NCBI GenBank assembly: GCA_036375875.1
Contig: DASVBK010000018.1
Span: forward strand, 1 to 10,300
Length of the DNA stretch: 10,300 bases
Reading direction: 5' to 3'
Source: Prado023 sp036375875
GTDB taxonomy: Bacteria; Actinomycetota; Actinomycetes; S36-B12; CAIYMF01
The notes beneath the pieces were generated by a model that saw only the letters and a program-made list of their open reading frames with translations, ran no database searches and was not told the DNA's origin. Below are positions 6,603 through 10,300 of this stretch, piece by piece. The first letter of the stretch is position 1; each line of letters opens with the position of its first letter. Both the position numbers and the translations under genes were made by a program.

Positions 6603-6644
6603 CCCACCCCCCTTCGAGGTGGGTCCCCGGCCTCCGGGCCGGGG
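6603..6644 (-). other. Two adjacent GC hairpins in the rpsM 5' region
   Basis: One stem pairs CCCACC (6603-6608) with GGTGGG (6618-6623). The next is a perfect 8-bp stem, CCCCGGCC (6625-6632) with GGCCGGGG (6637-6644), and a four-base loop. Together they lie 56-97 bases before the rpsM start. They could fold cotranscriptionally as a leader or attenuator of the downstream genes. No known riboswitch or r-protein leader is recognised. Confidence 0.4.
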
Positions 6645-6794
6645 GTGGCGTCCCGGCGGGCCCTGGCAGGGGGTCCACGGGGGGACGGGATCACGCGTCT
6701 TGGAGTTGTAGGCCCCCACTGGCCGGATCGCTCCGGGTGGGACGCGCCGGGTGGGCGCGCTGCCGGTCGTGCTGTGCCGCGGGTGCGCCCTTGG

Positions 6795-6813
6795 CCCACC
6801 CTGCCGGGGTGGG
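6795..6813 (-). other. Hairpin just after rpmJ
   Basis: Seven-bp perfect stem (CCCACCC/GGGTGGG) with a five-base loop, 15 bases beyond the rpmJ stop. GCGCC at 6785-6789 and GGCGC at 6814-6818 can extend it across a small internal loop. No U-run follows. It may be a partial terminator or 3'-end stabiliser between the infA-rpmJ and rpsM parts of the operon. Confidence 0.45.
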
Positions 6814-6828
6814 GGCGCGAGGCGTGCC

Positions 6829-6942
6829 TCAGCCCTGGCGCTGCTTGTGCCGGGGGTTCTCGCAGATCACCATCACGCGGCCGTGACGGCGGATCACCTT
6901 GCAGTTGTCGCAGATCTTCTTGACGCTTGGCTTGACCTTCAT
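6829..6942 (-). CDS. rpmJ: 50S ribosomal protein L36
   Basis: Smallest protein of the large subunit, 37 residues: MKVKPSVKKICDNCKVIRR to residue 19, then HGRVMVICENPRHKQRQG. C11, C14, C27 and H32 form the CCCH zinc site, so this is the zinc-containing form rather than the zinc-free paralogue used under zinc starvation. GAGGAAAGA stands directly upstream of the ATG. It lies 50 bp after infA, its usual partner. Confidence 0.97.
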   Translation of the reverse strand: MKVKPSVKKICDNCKVIRRHGRVMVICENPRHKQRQG

Positions 6943-6992
6943 CGCTCTTTCCTCGCTCACCTGCACCGACCCCGGGACTCCGGAGGGCTTGG

Positions 6993-7214
6993 TCACTTGT
7001 ACCGGTAGACGATCCGTCCGCGGGTCAGGTCGTAGGGCGAGAGCTCGACGACGACGCGGTCGTCGGGCAGGATGCGGATGTAGTGCTGGCGCATCTTGCC
7101 GCTGATGTGGGCCAGGACCTTGTGGCCGTTGTCGAGCTCCACCCGGAACATCGCGTTCGGGAGGCTCTCGCGGATCGTGCCCTCGAGCTCGATCGCACCG
7201 TCTTTCTTGGCCAT
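6993..7214 (-). CDS. infA: Translation initiation factor IF-1
   Basis: Binds the A site of the 30S subunit during initiation. The 73 residues form a complete OB-fold protein: MAKKDGAIELEGTIRESLPN, then AMFRVELDNGHKVLAHISGK, MRQHYIRILPDDRVVVELSP and YDLTRGRIVYRYK. The internal ATG at 7214 was chosen over an in-frame upstream start at 7265, because IF-1 is 72-73 residues long and begins MAKK; AGGAA lies three to four bases upstream, a rather short spacing. It is the first gene after the strong promoter at 7403-7432, with about 180 nt of leader. Confidence 0.97.
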   Translation of the reverse strand: MAKKDGAIELEGTIRESLPNAMFRVELDNGHKVLAHISGKMRQHYIRILPDDRVVVELSPYDLTRGRIVYRYK

Positions 7215-7245
7215 GAGTTCCTGTGACCGCACCTTTGCTGCTCGC

Positions 7246-7275
7246 GGGCCGGCCCCGGCAGGCACACGGCTGTGC
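7246..7275 (-). other. Small dyads in the infA leader
   Basis: The self-complementary GGGCCGGCCC (7246-7255) and a GCACA-CGGC-TGTGC hairpin (7262-7275) lie 32-61 bases before the infA start, within the leader. Nothing matches a known riboswitch. The rest of 7276-7402 shows no gene or further structure that I can support. Confidence 0.25.
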
Positions 7276-7402
7276 GCACGACGGGCGGCCCCTGGGTTCC
7301 ATCAGACCTGCGTCCGCCATGCACGCGCCACGAGGACCGAGCATCGAGAGGAGGTTCCCCGGATGGCCGAGTCGCGGACACGCGCAGACGAGACGCGGAT
7401 GT

Positions 7403-7432
7403 AGTCTACGCCGCTCGTGCCGCGGGAGCCAA
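7403..7432 (-). promoter_or_regulatory. Sigma70-type promoter of the infA-rpmJ-rpsM... operon
   Basis: On the minus strand: -35 TTGGCT (7432-7427), an 18-bp spacer, -10 TAGACT (7408-7403). It lies 16 bp past the stop of the AAA+ ATPase gene. Predicted start of transcription is near 7396, giving a leader of about 180 nt before infA. This is the best promoter match I found in the window and fits a strongly expressed ribosomal operon. Confidence 0.65.
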
Positions 7433-7448
7433 AACGCGCGATCCGGCC

Positions 7449-8732
7449 TCAGATCACCGAGAAGTACCCGTCCACGGCCCGATCCGCGCTGTCGATGGTG
7501 AGCATCGCGTCGATCCCGCGGTAGCGGGCCTCGTTGCGCACCTGCAGCAGCAGGTCCCGCGGGTGGCAGAACCGCAGCGGCCGGCCCTCCCCGCGGTAGT
7601 GGTGGCGCAGCAGGTGGTCCACCGCCGTAGGGTCCACCAGGACGCCGAGCTCGGCTCCCACCAGGTCGAACAGCTCACGGAACTGCGCCTCGGTCGGGTC
7701 GCCGACGGGCACCTTGTAGGGGATGCGGCGCAGGAAGGCCTCGTCGACGAGGTCGCGCGGCTCGAGGTTGGTCGAGAACACGATCACCTGCTGGAAGGGC
7801 ATGCAGATGCGCCGGCCGCTGCTGAGGCTGTAGTAGTCGTAGCCCGACTCCAGCGGCACGATCCACCGGTTGAGCAGGTCCTCGATGCGCATGCGCTGGC
7901 GGCCGAAGTCGTCGATCACCAGGGTGCCGCCGTTGGCCTTGAGCTGCAGCGGGGCCTCGCTGATGCCGGTGTGCGGGTTGGTGCTCACCTCGAGCTGGTC
8001 CATGGTGAGCTCGCCGCCGACCGCCACCGTGGGTCGCTCGATGAGCACCCAGCGCCGGTCCACCGGCACCGGGCCGACGTGCGGGTTGTCCCAGTCGAAG
8101 GGCACCTCGACGTGGTGGTGCGGGTCGAAGATGCGCACGATGTCGCCGTCGACGCCGATCGCCCGGGGCACCCAGATGTGCCCGCCGAGGGTGCGGGTGA
8201 TCCGCTGGGCGATGCTGGTCTTGCCGTTGCCCGAGGGGCCGAAGAGGAACATCCCCCGACCCGAGGAGATCGCCGGGCCGAGCCGGTCGAACATGGCACG
8301 GTCCAGCAGCAGGCCGTCGAACGCCACCTCGAGGTCGTCCAGCGTGGGGGTGTGGTCGGTGATGCCCTGGGCGACCACGCCCGCGACGTACTCCTCCAGC
8401 GAGACCGGGGCGGCACCGAAGTAGGTGCAGCGGTGGGCCATGCGCCGCGCGCTGTCCCGGCCGTGGTCGGTGATCTGGTAGAGGAAGTCGTTCATCCCCG
8501 CCGAGCCGCGGTACCCGATGAGCCGGGCGTCCTTGAGCCGGTCGAGGCAGTCCAGCACCAGGGGGTACGGCAGCTTCACCTGGTCGGCGATCGCCCACCC
8601 GCTGGCGTCGCCCCGGGCGGCCAGGAACTTCAGGATCAGCGACTCGACCTCGGAGTCGGTGAGGCCCGCAGCGGCCAGCGTCGCCGGCTCGACGGGCGTG
8701 AACGGCTCAACGCGCAAGGCCTCGGCAACCAT
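7449..8732 (-). CDS. AAA+ ATPase with N-terminal winged-helix-like region, function unknown
   Basis: A 427-residue protein with no signal peptide or membrane segment. Residues about 24-95 look like a winged helix (LPYPLVLDCLDRLKDARLIGYRG, then LYQITDHGRDSARRM). A linker beginning TYFGAAPVSLEEYV (103-116) leads to a AAA+ core: Walker A GPSGNGKTS (165-173), Walker B GTLVIDDFGRQ (269-279) with D274/D275, sensor-1 VIVFSTN (316-322), probable arginine finger in DEAFLRRIPYK (330-340), and a lid with RPLRFCHPRDLL (384-395). An insert around 200-230 holds an HHH cluster. I recall similar uncharacterised AAA+ proteins with the YFG-P-APVSLE linker and LIDDFGRQ motif in scattered bacterial phyla, but no established function. 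A strong GGGGAGGAG site precedes the ATG by six bases. It sits between map and the infA promoter, where this cluster normally has no such gene. Confidence 0.88.
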   Translation of the reverse strand: MVAEALRVEPFTPVEPATLAAAGLTDSEVESLILKFLAARGDASGWAIADQVKLPYPLVLDCLDRLKDARLIGYRGSAGMNDFLYQITDHGRDSARRMAHRCTYFGAAPVSLEEYVAGVVAQGITDHTPTLDDLEVAFDGLLLDRAMFDRLGPAISSGRGMFLFGPSGNGKTSIAQRITRTLGGHIWVPRAIGVDGDIVRIFDPHHHVEVPFDWDNPHVGPVPVDRRWVLIERPTVAVGGELTMDQLEVSTNPHTGISEAPLQLKANGGTLVIDDFGRQRMRIEDLLNRWIVPLESGYDYYSLSSGRRICMPFQQVIVFSTNLEPRDLVDEAFLRRIPYKVPVGDPTEAQFRELFDLVGAELGVLVDPTAVDHLLRHHYRGEGRPLRFCHPRDLLLQVRNEARYRGIDAMLTIDSADRAVDGYFSVI

Positions 8733-8789
8733 CCGTGGCTCCTCCCCGATGCTGGGACGCCCCCGAGCGTCGCCCCGGGCGGCATGCTA

Positions 8790-8811
8790 GCCCGCCCTGG
8801 CGTCGGCGGGC
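8790..8811 (-). terminator. Hairpin after map, possible terminator
   Basis: Seven-bp perfect stem GCCCGCC/GGCGGGC with an eight-base loop, starting 29 bases past the map stop in the 108-bp gap before the ATPase gene. No U-run follows, so termination may be partial. If real, it would separate secY-adk-map from the ATPase gene. Confidence 0.4.
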
Positions 8812-8840
8812 ATGACTCACCGGCATCATCGGCATCCCGA

Positions 8841-9656
8841 TCAGCCGAGTGAACCCATCCGCACGCCGAGCTCGGCCAGGCGCTGCGCACCACCGTCGGG
8901 GGCGGTGAGCACCACCGGGCCGGTCTCGGTGACGGCCACCGAGTGCTCCCAGTGCGCCGCGAGCGAGCCGTCCACGGTCACGACGGTCCAGTCGTCGTCG
9001 AGCACGACGACCTCCGGTGAGCCCAGCGTGATCATCGGCTCGATGGCCAGGGCCATGCCCGGCTTGAGGACCGGGCCCCGGCCGGCCGGGCCGACGTGGG
9101 CCACGGCGGGCTCCATGTGCATGGCCGAGCCGATGCCGTGCCCGACGAAGTCGGTGACGATGCCGTAGCGACCGCCGATCGCGGCCTGGCACGCCGCCCC
9201 GATGTCCGACAGTCGGGCTCCCGGTCGCACTGCCGCGATGCCGGCCCAGAGCGCGGCCTCGGTGGCCTCGGACAGCGCCACGGCCGCGGCGGGCACCGCC
9301 CCCACGGGCAGGGTCACCGCGGCATCGCCATGCCACCCGGCGACGATCGCGCCGCAGTCGATCGACAGCAGGTCGCCCTGGGCGAGCACCTTGGGCCCCG
9401 GGATGCCGTGCACCACCTCGTCGTTCACCGAGGTGCAGATGACCCCGGTGAAGCCGTGGTAGCCCTTGAAGTTCGAGCGGGCACCTGCCGCGGCGATGAA
9501 CTCGGCCGCCACCGCGTCGAGCTCGGCGGTGGTGACGCCGGGGGCCACCGCCCCGCGGACCGCGGCGAGCGCGCCGGCCACCACGAGGCCGGCCTCGCGC
9601 ATCGTGCGCAGCTGGGCGGGGGTCTTGACCTCGATGCGCCCGCGAAGGCCCCGCAC
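8841..9656 (-). CDS. map: Methionine aminopeptidase, type I
   Basis: Removes the initiator methionine from nascent proteins when the second residue is small; a cytosolic dinuclear metalloenzyme. The 271 residues show all five metal ligands at the expected spacing: D100 and D111 (LLSIDCGAIVAGWHGDAAVT), H173 (DFVGHGIGSAMH), E206 (LAIEPMIT) and E237 (AHWEHSVAV), plus substrate-binding H83 in VNDEVVHGIPG. There is no N-terminal zinc-finger extension, so it is the short type Ia form. The start is a GTG one base after the adk stop, without a clear Shine-Dalgarno, which suggests translational coupling. A slightly later start near IEVKTPAQL would match the family N-terminus but has no good start codon. 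Confidence 0.96.
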   Translation of the reverse strand: MRGLRGRIEVKTPAQLRTMREAGLVVAGALAAVRGAVAPGVTTAELDAVAAEFIAAAGARSNFKGYHGFTGVICTSVNDEVVHGIPGPKVLAQGDLLSIDCGAIVAGWHGDAAVTLPVGAVPAAAVALSEATEAALWAGIAAVRPGARLSDIGAACQAAIGGRYGIVTDFVGHGIGSAMHMEPAVAHVGPAGRGPVLKPGMALAIEPMITLGSPEVVVLDDDWTVVTVDGSLAAHWEHSVAVTETGPVVLTAPDGGAQRLAELGVRMGSLG

Positions 9657-9657
9657 G

Positions 9658-10221
9658 TCAGGCTGCGATGGCGGCCAGGACCCGGTCGCGCACCTCGTCG
9701 ATGCCGCCCATGCCGTCCACGCGCACCAGGATGCCCTGCTCCTGGTAGACCCGCGTCAGCGGCTCGGTCTGCTCGCCGTAGACCTCCATGCGCCGGCGGA
9801 TGACCTCCTCGGTGTCGTCGGCACGGCCCTGCTCACGCGCCCGCTTGAGCAGTCGCTTGACGACCTCCTCGGTGTCGGCGGTCAGCTCCACGACGTGGTC
9901 GAGCTTGAGGCCCACGTCGGCGAGCATCTCGTCGAGCACGGCCACCTGGTCCAGCGTGCGCGGGTAGCCGTCGAGCAGGAAGCCGCTGGCGGCGTCGGGC
10001 TGCGCGAGTCGGTTGCGCACCATGGCGTTCGTGATGCGGTCAGGCACGTAGTTGCCGCGCTCCATGTACATGCCGGCGGCGATGCCCAGCGGCGTGCCCT
10101 GGGCCAGGTGGCTGCGGAAGATCTCGCCGGTCGAGATGTGCGGGATGCCGAGGCGCTCAGCCACCACGACGGCCTGGGTTCCCTTCCCCGCCCCCGGCGG
10201 GCCCATGAGCACGATGCGCAT
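9658..10221 (-). CDS. adk: Adenylate kinase, short-lid form
   Basis: Catalyses ATP + AMP to 2 ADP in the cytoplasm. P-loop GPPGAGKGT is at residues 7-15, followed by the AMP-binding segment GIPHISTGEIFRSHLAQGTPL (two blocks, 25-45), FLLDGYPRTLDQ (81-92) and the short lid/catalytic arginine stretch GRADDTEEVIRRRMEVY. At 187 residues the long LID domain with its zinc-binding cysteines is absent, which is usual for actinobacterial enzymes. The ATG overlaps the secY stop by one base (TGATG), with GAAGGG about 11 bases upstream inside secY. The stop is one base from the map start. Confidence 0.97.
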   Translation of the reverse strand: MRIVLMGPPGAGKGTQAVVVAERLGIPHISTGEIFRSHLAQGTPLGIAAGMYMERGNYVPDRITNAMVRNRLAQPDAASGFLLDGYPRTLDQVAVLDEMLADVGLKLDHVVELTADTEEVVKRLLKRAREQGRADDTEEVIRRRMEVYGEQTEPLTRVYQEQGILVRVDGMGGIDEVRDRVLAAIAA

Positions 10222-10300
10222 CAGCGGAGGAACCCTTCATAGTTGCGTTGCTGCAGCTGGCTCTCGATCTGCTTCACCGTATCGAGGCCGACGCCCACCA
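10221..10300 (-). CDS. secY: Preprotein translocase subunit SecY, C-terminal end only
   Basis: Only the last 25 codons and the stop are in the window, ending GLDTVKQIESQLQQRNYEGFLR. This is the conserved cytoplasmic C-terminal tail of SecY, the channel of the general secretion pathway; the IESQL-xx-RNYEGF wording is diagnostic. The TGA stop shares its last base with the adk ATG, so secY and adk are translated as a coupled pair, as in most actinobacterial spc operons. Confidence 0.93.
   Translation of the reverse strand, partial: VGVGLDTVKQIESQLQQRNYEGFLR

Noticed and set aside
6829..7344. Open frame starting in the infA leader and ending with L36
   Set aside because: Only its last 37 codons are real; the rest overlaps infA in another frame, and rpmJ has its own ribosome-binding site and start at 6942.
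8784..8813. TAGCAT as a -10 box for the ATPase gene
   Set aside because: At an 18-bp spacing the -35 position reads ATGCCC, a poor match, and the region is occupied by the hairpin after map. A promoter here is possible but not supportable.
7272..8852. 526-codon plus-strand open frame opposite the AAA+ ATPase
   Set aside because: His/Val/Arg-rich composition typical of antisense frames; the ATPase motifs on the minus strand settle the coding strand.
9060..9100. GC-rich dyads within map
   Set aside because: They lie in codons for a Gly/Pro/Ala-rich loop and are expected from composition.

Overview
This window is a GC-rich (about 70% or more by eye) piece of chromosome whose conserved part is the end of the secY-adk-map cluster and the whole infA-rpmJ-rpsM-rpsK-rpsD-rpoA-rplQ-truA cluster, all on the minus strand. 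The gene order, the protein signatures (short-lid adenylate kinase, IF-1 and RpoA sequences, an Ala/acidic tail on L17) and the GTG starts point to a member of the Actinomycetota. The four-cysteine form of ribosomal protein S4 differs from the cysteine-free form I recall from mycobacteria and streptomycetes and hints at a deeper-branching class; the exact lineage is not decidable here.

Reading in transcription order (right to left): the last 25 codons of secY (10300-10221), adk and map are tightly coupled by overlapping or nearly touching stop/start codons and serve protein export, nucleotide balance and N-terminal methionine removal. A 108-bp gap with a hairpin leads to an AAA+ ATPase of 427 residues with an N-terminal winged-helix-like part (8732-7449), which is not a ribosomal-operon gene and is the odd gene of the cluster. 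Directly behind it lies a good sigma70-type promoter (7432-7403) and a leader of about 180 nt that opens the translation/transcription operon: infA, rpmJ, rpsM, rpsK, rpsD, rpoA, rplQ, truA. Spacers inside this operon are uneven; those after rpmJ, rpsM and rpsD are about 100-280 bp and each starts with a strong GC hairpin.

Left of truA the character changes. truA and an aminoglycoside 3-N-acetyltransferase-family gene (plus strand, 1372-2172) converge on an 11-bp-stem hairpin. Divergent from the acetyltransferase is a PadR-type regulator (1204-653) overlapping the start of an ABC transporter ATPase (656 to the window edge). The divergent intergenic region carries two copies of ATACC-N-GGTAT, one inside a perfect 19-bp palindrome, which look like PadR operators. 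A likely reading is a small-molecule-responsive efflux operon paired with an acetylating enzyme; the inducer and drug are unknown.

No stretch longer than 300 bp lacks a gene. I see no tRNA, rRNA, CRISPR array, insertion sequence or integration scar.
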